Positions 1 to 7,351 of a stretch of 64,000 nucleotides of DNA are shown here, piece by piece. Position 1 is the first letter of the stretch. Each line of letters opens with the position of its first letter. Under the pieces are notes generated by a model that was not told the DNA's origin, did not search any database, and worked only from the letters and a program-made list of their open reading frames with translations. Both the position numbers and the translations under genes were made by a program. This DNA comes from JAMQKA01 sp034521835 (lineage in GTDB: Bacteria > Bacteroidota > Rhodothermia > Balneolales > Balneolaceae): positions 248,001 through 312,000 of the forward strand of contig JAXHMA010000006.1 in assembly GCA_034521835.1 (NCBI GenBank), in the 5' to 3' direction.

Positions 1-133
1 GTTCCGAAAAGGAATGAATAAAATAACATTGATGCGGGAATTGTCACCGGCAGTGAATTCTGCTAGACGGCTAAATTGTTAATGTTTTTGTATGAACATA
101 AACAACCTACAGTCTTAAACACGGAGACCAATT

Positions 134-517
134 GTGAACGTGCTCTATGTGTGTACAGGAAACAGCTTTCGATCGCCGGTTGCAGAAGCATTAACCCGCC
201 GGTATCAGCCAGAACTTGAGGCAAAATCCGCCGGAACAGAGGCCGTGAATCATATAGCAAGTAACGCAAAAGAGCTACTGGCCAGGGAAGACTGTCTGAA
301 GTTCGTGAAACCGATGCCCGACCAGATATCACAACAGGCGATAGATGAAGCCGATCTGGTGGTAGCAATGACGCAGCGACACGAAAGCTATATTTCAAAA
401 AATTTTGAAATCAATCCAGCGAACATGGTCGTCTGGGGTATTAAGGATCCTATCAACCCTGGGATCAGTGCTGAGGAGGCATTTGAACTGATACTGGGAC
501 ATGTCAAAAATCTGTGA
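134..517 (+). CDS. Low-molecular-weight phosphotyrosine phosphatase / arsenate-reductase-like protein
   Basis: A 127-residue cytoplasmic protein of the LMW-PTP fold. The P-loop CX5R(S) is at residues 7-14 (CTGNSFRS) and the late general-acid region is DPINPG with Asp105, both diagnostic of the family. The family hydrolyses phosphotyrosine; close relatives (ArsC type) reduce arsenate using extra cysteines. Here the only other cysteine is Cys54, so phosphatase activity is not separable from a thiol-redox role by eye. The start is GTG at 134, supported by a purine-rich ACGGAGA a few bases upstream. It stands alone; the next gene is convergent. Confidence 0.85.
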   Translation: MNVLYVCTGNSFRSPVAEALTRRYQPELEAKSAGTEAVNHIASNAKELLAREDCLKFVKPMPDQISQQAIDEADLVVAMTQRHESYISKNFEINPANMVVWGIKDPINPGISAEEAFELILGHVKNL

Positions 518-610
518 TCCTCCAGCGTAAATATAACTTCCGGTAGTAACGGCCAGATATATTTCAGCTGTGAGTCTCAAAAAATTGATTTTTGGTCCCT
601 GAATATATCT

Positions 611-1147
611 CTACATGCCAGAGGATCCGGTTAGCTGGCCCCGAATTTCACCAGGTTTATTCTCCGCACTATGTACGTTGATGTACAGGTTGCCAGCCTT
701 CAGGGCAGATATTTGAGACTCCTCCACCATGTAAGTTGCATCCCACGACCCGGAGCGCTTATCGGAACCAATCATTGGCTCAAGCGGTATTATTGCGCTG
801 CCGTTCTCGTCTGGGCCTCCTTCATGAATATGAGAAGCGATGTAGTCACTGCTTAAACCAGAAAATTTTCCCTGCACGTGAATACTGTCACCTTCCAGTG
901 TTACGGTTACGCTTCCGCTGGCATCTGTTGTAACAGCGGGCACCTCGTTTGAGCCTTGAAGCGTGGCTTCAAATGTTTGGGCCATGGCCGACTGTTGTTC
1001 AGTCATGGTCTGCTCATCTGACATGGCTGGCTGCTCACTTTGCGAGGTGTCAGATTCTCCGCCACCACATCCTGTAATCATTCCTAGTCCTACCGTTACT
1101 GCGAGTACTATAGCTACGAAAGATGCTATTGATCGGTTTGGTTTCAT
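611..1147 (-). CDS. CHRD-domain lipoprotein
   Basis: A 178-residue protein with a signal peptide ending in a lipobox (ITGC, Cys27), followed by a low-complexity Ser/Glu/Gln/Met linker (about 28-57) and a CHRD domain from about 58 to 174. The CHRD signature is visible as F-A-L-GSNEVPAV near the start, HIHEG in the middle and NVHS...PGEIRGQL at the end. CHRD domains were named from chordin; their bacterial function is unknown, and they are typically exported. The product should be anchored in a membrane facing the periplasm or outside. No operon partner. Confidence 0.85.
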   Translation of the reverse strand: MKPNRSIASFVAIVLAVTVGLGMITGCGGGESDTSQSEQPAMSDEQTMTEQQSAMAQTFEATLQGSNEVPAVTTDASGSVTVTLEGDSIHVQGKFSGLSSDYIASHIHEGGPDENGSAIIPLEPMIGSDKRSGSWDATYMVEESQISALKAGNLYINVHSAENKPGEIRGQLTGSSGM

Positions 1148-1330
1148 AATTCACCTTTTTTATAAGTCAAATATTTACAGCTTCTTAAGCATTAATAATT
1201 TGTGTCATTTGTTAAGGTATTAAAAACTGATCAAATCACCGAATTCTGATATTTCTTTTACTTTCTTTCTGTTAAAGTGCCCTGGATTATCCTTAAACTC
1301 TAAAGGGTAGTGGTATCACAGTGATAATTT

Positions 1331-1978
1331 TTATCGCTGTTGGATAAGCTCTCCCGATTTTCGAGACTGTCGTATTACATTGCCAGCGGTGATTGCATAA
1401 AATGGGGTAATAGGCAAACCACTTTTTCGCAGCACGTGTGCCGCCCACCAGTTGGAAGTTCTGGGGAAATAGTAGAGTTTCTCGGCCTTAAAAAAAGCGC
1501 TATTTTCATAAAGTCCGTCAATAGCAAATTCCAGGCTTCCGCTGTTACTCCTGCTGAACTGCTTAGCTATGTAACTGCACATCGTCTTCATTCCCTGGTT
1601 GCTTAGCTCCACCCTCACGATATCATTATTTGTAAAATATCGATGGATTGGCTGATCAACTCCAACAACTTGGATCACGCTGCCAGTGGGCAGAAAAGCT
1701 GCCCGTAAAAAAAGATCTATGCGAGTTTTTTCTGCGGGATAGTATTTATTGTCACCCCATCCAATCATCAGGTACTTGGTGTCTGGCAGACGTTTATGTT
1801 CAGGTAGCTGATCCTTTACATGATCTGTGCTAAAAGCAATGGCGACGTGCCATCCGTGGCTGACTACAAATACTGGAATAGAACGTTGTTGTTCCTTTTC
1901 GGGATAAAGGTCCTTAACGGGTCCCAGGCAGCCCGTTATGAACAATAACAGGAGCGGAAGATATCTAGGAGAAAACAC
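1331..1978 (-). CDS. DUF2459 family lipoprotein
   Basis: A 215-residue protein with a short signal peptide and lipobox ITGC (Cys17). The body matches DUF2459 in several places: SHGWHVAIAF, the GWGD.KYY block near residue 75, and the C-terminal block YYFPRTSNWWAAHVLRKSGL followed by PF.A.TAGNVIRQ. From memory the family carries a conserved Cys in the last block (T-C-N-x-W); here that position reads Ser (T-S-N-W-W). Function is unknown for the family. A near-perfect inverted repeat (CAGTGATAA / TTATCGCTG) overlaps the stop codon and could serve as a terminator. Confidence 0.75.
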   Translation of the reverse strand: MFSPRYLPLLLLFITGCLGPVKDLYPEKEQQRSIPVFVVSHGWHVAIAFSTDHVKDQLPEHKRLPDTKYLMIGWGDNKYYPAEKTRIDLFLRAAFLPTGSVIQVVGVDQPIHRYFTNNDIVRVELSNQGMKTMCSYIAKQFSRSNSGSLEFAIDGLYENSAFFKAEKLYYFPRTSNWWAAHVLRKSGLPITPFYAITAGNVIRQSRKSGELIQQR

Positions 1979-2033
1979 AGAAATGGTTGATTAAAATAGA
2001 GTGATGATATTTGGCAAACGAATAATCTGCAAC

Positions 2034-2276
2034 CTAGACAAATCCTGTTTGGGGAGATCTTTTATCGGAGTTGATATCAGCACATCCCGTAAGTTTATCC
2101 AGCTTTTTTAAGGCTTTGTCCCGCATATCCTTATTTTCAAATTCCCAGCTTTTGATGGAAGTAAGCTCTTTATTTCCACTGAATCCCAAAAAAAGTATTC
2201 GGTTCTCTCCTTTAGGTACATATTCGTTGACCAAATCAAAATTAATCCTCGATTTCTCATGCTTCACATAGTTCAT
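2034..2276 (-). CDS. Hypothetical small protein
   Basis: An 80-residue ORF with a plausible ribosome-binding site (AAAGGGT about 8 bases before the ATG). It is hydrophilic and lysine-rich in the second half, with no signal peptide and no recognised domain. The central stretch ENRILFLGFSGNKELTSIKSW could form beta strands. It stands alone between two other minus-strand genes. A chance ORF remains possible. Confidence 0.4.
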   Translation of the reverse strand: MNYVKHEKSRINFDLVNEYVPKGENRILFLGFSGNKELTSIKSWEFENKDMRDKALKKLDKLTGCADINSDKRSPQTGFV

Positions 2277-2455
2277 GGCTACCCTTTTTCAGTTAATATT
2301 TTGCGGTGTTTCACAAAGATGGTCAGTTTTTTTGATAAAACTATCGTAATACTATTTCAGATCCGTAACATACGGTGAAAGGGCAAAAAAACTAAGCTTC
2401 AAGAGGAAGGAACTCCTTTTTTGCAAAGGCAGATGGATGCTTACCTCAGATGATT

Positions 2456-2638
2456 TCATCGCGCTTTAGTTGCAGCTACTTTCGGTTCTGTCCTGCATGT
2501 GAAGCAGATCGGCTTCAGGTTATCTGCTCCACCGTCTAAATATTGCCAGAGGCATTCCATTCCGCAGGGTATACGGGCAAGATAGGGTAAAAAGATTCCA
2601 ACAATCACGATTAGCCAACGGGCTTTTCTCATATCCAT
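2456..2638 (-). CDS. Hypothetical small membrane protein
   Basis: A 60-residue ORF with one hydrophobic segment (about residues 8-21, WLIVIVGIFLPYLA) after a basic start, and four cysteines afterwards including C..C near the end (CFTC). The internal Met3 start would give a cleaner N-terminus. No family was recognised and no strong ribosome-binding site is seen, so this is a weak call. Confidence 0.3.
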   Translation of the reverse strand: MDMRKARWLIVIVGIFLPYLARIPCGMECLWQYLDGGADNLKPICFTCRTEPKVAATKAR

Positions 2639-2786
2639 GACCGGTGCTGAATTTGCTAAGAATTATTTGAGATCAAAAAGAACAGTAATTTCAGCAAGAA
2701 TATAAAAACAAGAGCCTATTTGGGGACTAGGCCCAAGAGCACCGATTTTAGAGATAGATGAGAGAGATCGATAAAGAAAAATTCCA

Positions 2787-3464
2787 CTAGTTGGCTGGTT
2801 TTCTCATTACTATATAGATATTCCTACCGTTTTGATTATTGCTGATTAATTCAAAACCTGCCCGCTCCAACTCGGTTACAACTGTTTTATTTGTCACCCC
2901 GTGTTGACTTCCCGACGTCCGTTCCCCGGGCTCTGCTTCTGACCCGCGTGGTTCAAAATCGATTACAGCAAGTCGACCACCCGGCTTCAGGGATTCCAGC
3001 AGGCTGGTATTCATCGAGTCAGGGTTGCCAAAATGGTGGTAGACCCTGCGCAAATAGATCGCATCGCAGCACTCTGCGGGGAGATTGGTTCGGTTGGGAT
3101 GCCCCTCGAGCACGGTAATATTATCCAGAGACGATTGTTTAATTTCTTCGCGAAGTTCACGAACGGATTCGGTTCCAAGTTCCGTGCTGTATATTTGCCC
3201 TTTGGACCTGATATGCCGAGCTATTGCCAGTGTTTGGTCCCCGTCTCCCGCACCGATATCCGCTACCACTGATCCTTCTTTTAGCTCCAGAACGTCGATA
3301 AGCCAGTTAACATCCGAGGAGTAATTTTGGGCAATACAGCCAGTAGAAACAAAAAGCGGAATGAATATAGTGAGAAAGCAAACTCTTGAGAATGACATCC
3401 ATAAAGAGAAGTGCTTTTTCTTTTGATCTATAATTTCGAAATATATTCTTAATGACTCCATCAT
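2787..3464 (-). CDS. Class I SAM-dependent methyltransferase with an N-terminal export-like segment
   Basis: A 225-residue protein with a Rossmann methyltransferase core from about residue 55. Motif I is VADIGAGDGDQTLA, an acidic residue ends strand 2 (STELG), and a YLRRVYHHFGNPD block and LLESLKPGGRLAVIDFEP match the post-motif region of ubiE-like methyltransferases. The N-terminus carries a hydrophobic segment (about 24-41) ending in VSTGC, which looks like a lipobox. The start may be the second internal Met (residue 23, near 3398), which would give a normal-length signal peptide. The substrate is unknown. An exported SAM enzyme would lack its cofactor, so this localisation is odd. Confidence 0.75.
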   Translation of the reverse strand: MMESLRIYFEIIDQKKKHFSLWMSFSRVCFLTIFIPLFVSTGCIAQNYSSDVNWLIDVLELKEGSVVADIGAGDGDQTLAIARHIRSKGQIYSTELGTESVRELREEIKQSSLDNITVLEGHPNRTNLPAECCDAIYLRRVYHHFGNPDSMNTSLLESLKPGGRLAVIDFEPRGSEAEPGERTSGSQHGVTNKTVVTELERAGFELISNNQNGRNIYIVMRKPAN

Positions 3465-4110
3465 ATTATTTATTGATTAATGGATGTGAGGTGTAAAAAT
3501 CTTCTATAAAAGAACTATATCCCTAATCCTTTAATTCATAGTAGGGAATAAATCCTGAAGGAATAATTCGGAATTTAGAAATTATTTAATAGTAGAAATA
3601 TATTCGGAGTATTTTTTAAAGTACGTAACGCTTATTAGAACACTCAAAATATTGAAAACAAGGGGTTGGCAATGTACATCACGGGATGAATATTCATAAG
3701 CTATTGGCTAGTAAGATTATTATGAGTACTGGAAAAATTTCAAGCGAAAAACTGGGAGTTAATTCGGTATTATTCCCATAGTTTTTGCTGCTATTAATGT
3801 AACTCAGTCGTCTATCGATCACCAGTATGAATAGCAGTTGACAAACCTGTTGTTTTGGGCATTTGCAATTATACAGAACAATGATGCGCAAAAACGTAAA
3901 GCGACCTTTTAAAAGCTGAATTTTTGAAATTAACAGCGGAAATTTTCTCTATAATTTTTGTAGTCCTTTTAATCCAGTAAAAAAATATTAACTTCTTATT
4001 CTGGAAACCTTTTTGTAAAATCTTGACCTACAGATATAAAAAAAACTTGCATAAAAAATTGGCTTTAGCAAAAAGCTATTAAATATATTACCCTAAAAAC
4101 ATCGAGAAGT
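3465..4110. other. AT-rich intergenic region
   Basis: About 650 bases, clearly more AT-rich than the genes to the left. No ORF here looks real. The last 60 bases before 4111 hold A/T-rich stretches that could contain the promoter of the lipoprotein gene, but no motif stands out. Confidence 0.5.
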
Positions 4111-4761
4111 ATGAAACGATTACCTAGTTATCTATCAATTTTTGCAATTGTATTTTTCTCAATTTCATGTGAAAATCAAGTTGGTGTTGATGAGGACATT
4201 AAAGATAGTTTAGAGCCCGTTGAAGAAGTTACGTTGATACCATCAGGTGATAACACAATCCTTAACATTAATAAGGATAGCCAAGCTTTTTTTACTGTGG
4301 AACTGCAGAATGTGGAAATGGTAGAAATTTTAGAAAATGTTGAAACAATGCAGGCATGGTGTATTGATTGGCTTAAGCCAATTGACTCAGATAATGGAAG
4401 TTACGAAGGCGTAAAATTGTATTCTACCTTTAAAGTTGAAAAGTGGAAGCCCATCAATTATTTGCTAAATATTATAGGTGTATTAAAAGGAAATGATCCT
4501 GCTATTACCTATCGAGAAATTCAAATAGCAATTTGGTCACTTCGAGCAAATCCCGAATTTAATTTAGAAACTGTAGATATCGAAGATCTTCCAGGTAGAT
4601 TTCGGGAGGGTGGGGAACCAAAATTCAGTTATGAGAAAGTTGAGAAAATTTTAGAAATCGTTGAGAATAATTATAGAAGGTATGAATATCCTCAAGGCTC
4701 TAAGTATGCTTTAATAATTGAAACACCTGAAGAATACCCAAACCGTTTTTTCCGTAATTGA
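4111..4761 (+). CDS. Lipoprotein with a candidate internal thioester (TED/TQXA-like) domain
   Basis: A 216-residue protein. Residues 1-20 are a signal peptide with a lipobox-like end (FSISC, Cys20), then an acidic linker. From about residue 80 the sequence reads like the thioester domains of Gram-positive adhesins: an aromatic-Cys-Ile (WCID, Cys84), a Tyr-rich middle, INYLLN near 115-120, and Gln-x-Ala-Ile-Trp at 138-142 (Q138). In TED/TQXA domains the Cys and Gln side chains form a thioester that bonds covalently to host or surface ligands. The match is by motif only; no alignment was possible. The gene is AT-rich like its surroundings, is intact and has no operon partner. The start follows GAGAAG directly, a short spacing. 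Confidence 0.55.
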   Translation: MKRLPSYLSIFAIVFFSISCENQVGVDEDIKDSLEPVEEVTLIPSGDNTILNINKDSQAFFTVELQNVEMVEILENVETMQAWCIDWLKPIDSDNGSYEGVKLYSTFKVEKWKPINYLLNIIGVLKGNDPAITYREIQIAIWSLRANPEFNLETVDIEDLPGRFREGGEPKFSYEKVEKILEIVENNYRRYEYPQGSKYALIIETPEEYPNRFFRN

Positions 4762-5328
4762 GTAGTTCCTGTTAACTATTCGACAAGTTTACATGTGTGA
4801 GGCTTACAATATTGGGTTTAAAAATTTATGGACTTTATTGTATGTGAAAATTGCCACAGAGAACGGAAAGTAAGCCAAATTCACACATGTTTTCAGGTTT
4901 TGAGTAAGCAGTAACCCGGTTTTTTGGCCGGGTGCCGATATTCAGGTCCGTATGCAACCGTATTCTGTCGGATCAAAGTTGAAAGAGAGAAAAAAGGCTT
5001 GGCGCCAGCAGGAAACTTCCCTTCGATTTGTAGTTCTGTCTACAGGGCCGAATAAATGTTTGGCTGTTCAAGCTTATCCTTCCAATTTTACCCTTGCATA
5101 GATAACTAGCAGTTCCACAAACATTTCACAGCTTATTGCATGCCACCATCATCATCCGAAGATAATAATCAGTGTTTGGATTAAAGAGGGCATTGGAGAA
5201 TCGAGTCTGGTTATAATCAATTGTTATTTTTGAAAATCAATAAACATTATTTACGACACAGAACTGGATAAGATTTAAGGTTTGTCGTATTCGTCAAAGT
5301 ATAGATATAACTTTTATTGGTCCCAGCC

Positions 5329-5359
5329 CAGGGTTTAAAACCCTGCACTTTCAGTGCAG
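5329..5359. repeat. REP-like double hairpin, left copy
   Basis: Two adjoining palindromes. The first is CAGGGTTT-A-AAACCCTG (5329-5345), a perfect 8-bp stem. The second, CTGCACT-TTC-AGTGCAG (5343-5359), is a perfect 7-bp stem with a TTC loop. The two stems share three bases, so they are mutually exclusive folds. The same TTC-loop design recurs about 200 bases further on. Such structures are typical of REP elements mobilised by single-strand (Y1, IS200-like) transposases. Confidence 0.6.
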
Positions 5360-5543
5360 AACTTTTAGTTCGAAAAATCTATAGCGAGATACGTATAAAA
5401 AGCGTGATACATTGTTTTCTTAGCAGAAAACAAAAGGATTCCCCAAAGTTACTGCTATAAGTATGAGATATCTGGTAAGCAAGAAGACCTGGTAATGGGA
5501 AAAGCACGAAAGGATAATAGTGATCAGATTTTTTTGAAGGAGA

Positions 5544-5588
5544 AGGACTTTCAGTCCTAACCCGAACCCCTGCACTTTCAGTGCAGGG
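5544..5588. repeat. REP-like hairpins, right copies
   Basis: Two more stems with the same TTC loop: AGGACT-TTC-AGTCCT (5544-5558, 6-bp stem) and CCCTGCACT-TTC-AGTGCAGGG (5568-5588, 9-bp stem). All are perfect. The larger one repeats the core CTGCACTTTCAGTGCAG of the left copy exactly and in the same orientation. Together with 5329-5359 they may bound a short non-autonomous element. Confidence 0.6.
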
Positions 5589-5792
5589 TGCTTTCAGTTC
5601 ATTTGGCACCAGTCTTTTAGAAGAATTGAAAATTCTCAACAACTGAAAATGATAAAGAGTGAAAAGGGCCATTATTGATTGATATAGCCGGAGATAGGTG
5701 TTAAGTAGTAGGTAATAAGACCAATTGACACCCGTCCCGTTTAAACCGATATTAATAATGCGCTCAAGTAGCGTCTCTCTTGATGAATAGTC

Positions 5793-5823
5793 AGGACCTC
5801 ATGACTGATACTTGTGAGGTCCT
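5793..5823. repeat. Inverted repeat / possible terminator
   Basis: A perfect 9-bp stem, AGGACCTCA (5793-5801) with TGAGGTCCT (5815-5823), loop of 13 bases, followed by ATTTTGG. It could be a transcription terminator but there is no confident gene upstream on either strand. Confidence 0.4.
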
Positions 5824-6102
5824 ATTTTGGTTTATACCGATCATGCCCTCAGCTTCTTGCGATTCAATGCACTTCCCCGGGCTCGTTTCTTTTCCTGCCG
5901 ACAGTTTGAATATTACAAAGCCATTAGCTTATTCTTATTCATTTGGATTTTTTCAAATTTACGGGAAAATATTTCTTTTTAGAGGCAGGTCTAATACAGG
6001 TAAAAGGAAGGCAGCGGGTTAACATTGAGGATGTGAAAATAATGCTTTTCAAATCCGTTATTCGGCTGAGGTTGCAACCATGTGTGGAGCGTCAAATAAT
6101 AA

Positions 6103-6150
6103 AGCTCCATCCAAGATCGGTAAATACATCACCTGATCGTGGACGGAGCT
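6103..6150. repeat. Long imperfect inverted repeat
   Basis: Arms of 16 bases, 6103-6118 and 6135-6150, pair at 14 of 16 positions (outer AGCTCC with GGAGCT, inner GATC with GATC), with a 16-base loop. The two mismatches are symmetric in type, as expected of a once-perfect palindrome. No gene accompanies it. Confidence 0.45.
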
Positions 6151-6318
6151 ACATCGTTATATGAGATTTGTCTCGATAAAGATTAATAATCTGATCATTT
6201 CATTAGCGAGATTTCCATCGGAGTCAGAGATAGAACTCTTATCCCTTAAAAGCCTTTATTGGGCTGTAACCCCGGAACATGTTCATTGATGCGCTAGCAC
6301 TGATGAATGGACAAACGC

Positions 6319-6690
6319 TTATTCAGCGGAAGAACGTCGCAACGTGAGGTCTTGTGGTTCTCCCGGACCGCCGCCTTCAAACGAAAACTTCATGGATATC
6401 GTGCTGTCGTTCTGTAGCTCACATTGGTGGGAGATGGTACCATTATTGAATTGCGTGTCAAAGGAGAATTCGTCGCCACTGACTTCACCATTCAAAATTT
6501 CGACGGTGCCCATTCCGCCCACTACGGTACCGGTAAGTGTATCTCCATCGACATTAAAATTATAGGTGATCTCTGCAGGTCCATTGGGGCCTTGTATTTC
6601 GGCGATCCAAGTTCCTTTTATATTTGGATTGAAGGCCGTAAAGGCCATAAAAACCAAAGCAATAATAAATACACTCAGTAAATTTCTCAT
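6319..6690 (-). CDS. Exported small beta-rich protein
   Basis: A 123-residue protein with an N-terminal signal peptide (about 1-20, LLSVFIIALVFMAFTAF) and a body of alternating strands: GTWIAEIQGPNGPAEITYNF, DGDTLTGTV, G.VSGDEFSF, and a C-terminal QDLTLRR. This pattern is common in uncharacterised exported proteins of Bacteroidota that occur beside carbohydrate-related or oxidoreductase genes. Function is unknown. It precedes the tyrosinase group on the same strand but is separated by about 100 bases. Confidence 0.65.
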   Translation of the reverse strand: MRNLLSVFIIALVFMAFTAFNPNIKGTWIAEIQGPNGPAEITYNFNVDGDTLTGTVVGGMGTVEILNGEVSGDEFSFDTQFNNGTISHQCELQNDSTISMKFSFEGGGPGEPQDLTLRRSSAE

Positions 6691-6794
6691 GATTTATCCC
6701 TTTCAGTTATGATTAAGTAAGACATCCCATGTTTAAATCGTGTTTTTGAAAAAAAGATCCAGAAAGAACAAAAAAATCAATCATACTCTTCAAA

Positions 6795-7322
6795 CTATTC
6801 TTGCCTCCACGTTACCGGTGCTATGGTAACTTCAATGCGATGTACATCCCGTTCCTCAATGGGTTGTAGGTGGAATAGCAGGCCAGCATCTGCTGTATCT
6901 TTATGAACCTGTTTGGCTGAAACCGGGAGGTTAGCAAATGCTGCAGATGCACGAAGCGTATATGTTCCAGTTTTATCGGGAGGGAAAAGGCTGAAGTTAC
7001 CGATTTTTATGGAATGATCGCTCTTTAAAAGTTCAACAGTATTCTCAGTTGACCAAACCAAATACACTGCAATACTAAATGGAGTTTGATCGGGATTGAT
7101 AATACCAATAACAGGAATCTCCAGGATGGAAGCCGCCTGTTGTATCATCTCTGCGGTAAGACGATAGATATCCGTCGGCTTTTCAGCAGTTAATTTCACT
7201 GTGTCAGGATTGAATGGCAGGGGAGGAAGTTCTTTGCCGTTTGATGGTTCAACCCACGCACAGCAGAGAACTACCGATAGTAAACCTGATAATATGATTA
7301 CCTTGAAAGAAGCATATTGCAT
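6795..7322 (-). CDS. Exported protein of unknown function, tyrosinase-associated
   Basis: A 175-residue protein with a signal peptide (about 1-29, hydrophobic VIILSGLLSVVLCCAW). The rest is beta-rich with no recognised domain; it ends in EVTIAPVTWRQE. It starts 29 bases after the tyrosinase stop on the same strand, so the two are probably co-transcribed. This suggests a small partner of the copper enzyme, for instance a cofactor-delivery or structural subunit, but that is only inferred from position. Confidence 0.55.
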   Translation of the reverse strand: MQYASFKVIILSGLLSVVLCCAWVEPSNGKELPPLPFNPDTVKLTAEKPTDIYRLTAEMIQQAASILEIPVIGIINPDQTPFSIAVYLVWSTENTVELLKSDHSIKIGNFSLFPPDKTGTYTLRASAAFANLPVSAKQVHKDTADAGLLFHLQPIEERDVHRIEVTIAPVTWRQE

Positions 7323-7351
7323 GTAATTTCAACGACTGATTGTGGCTAAAA

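Larger units (their letters stand above)
4762..6318. other. Long gene-poor intergenic region with inverted repeats
   Basis: About 1.5 kb without a convincing gene. Short ORFs on both strands lack ribosome-binding sites and known domains. The region holds several hairpins, listed separately: a REP-like cluster at 5329-5588, and inverted repeats at 5793-5823 and 6103-6150. It may be remains of mobile DNA. Confidence 0.6.

Noticed and set aside
3694..3891. A 65-residue minus-strand ORF
   Set aside because: No ribosome-binding site; composition typical of AT-rich noncoding DNA.
5379..5672. A 97-residue minus-strand ORF
   Set aside because: It spans the REP-like hairpins, has no ribosome-binding site or known domain, and its composition looks like translated repeat DNA.
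5780..6164. Two overlapping plus-strand ORFs of 80 and 73 residues
   Set aside because: They cross the hairpins at 5793 and 6103, lack a ribosome-binding site, and show no domain or signal peptide pattern.
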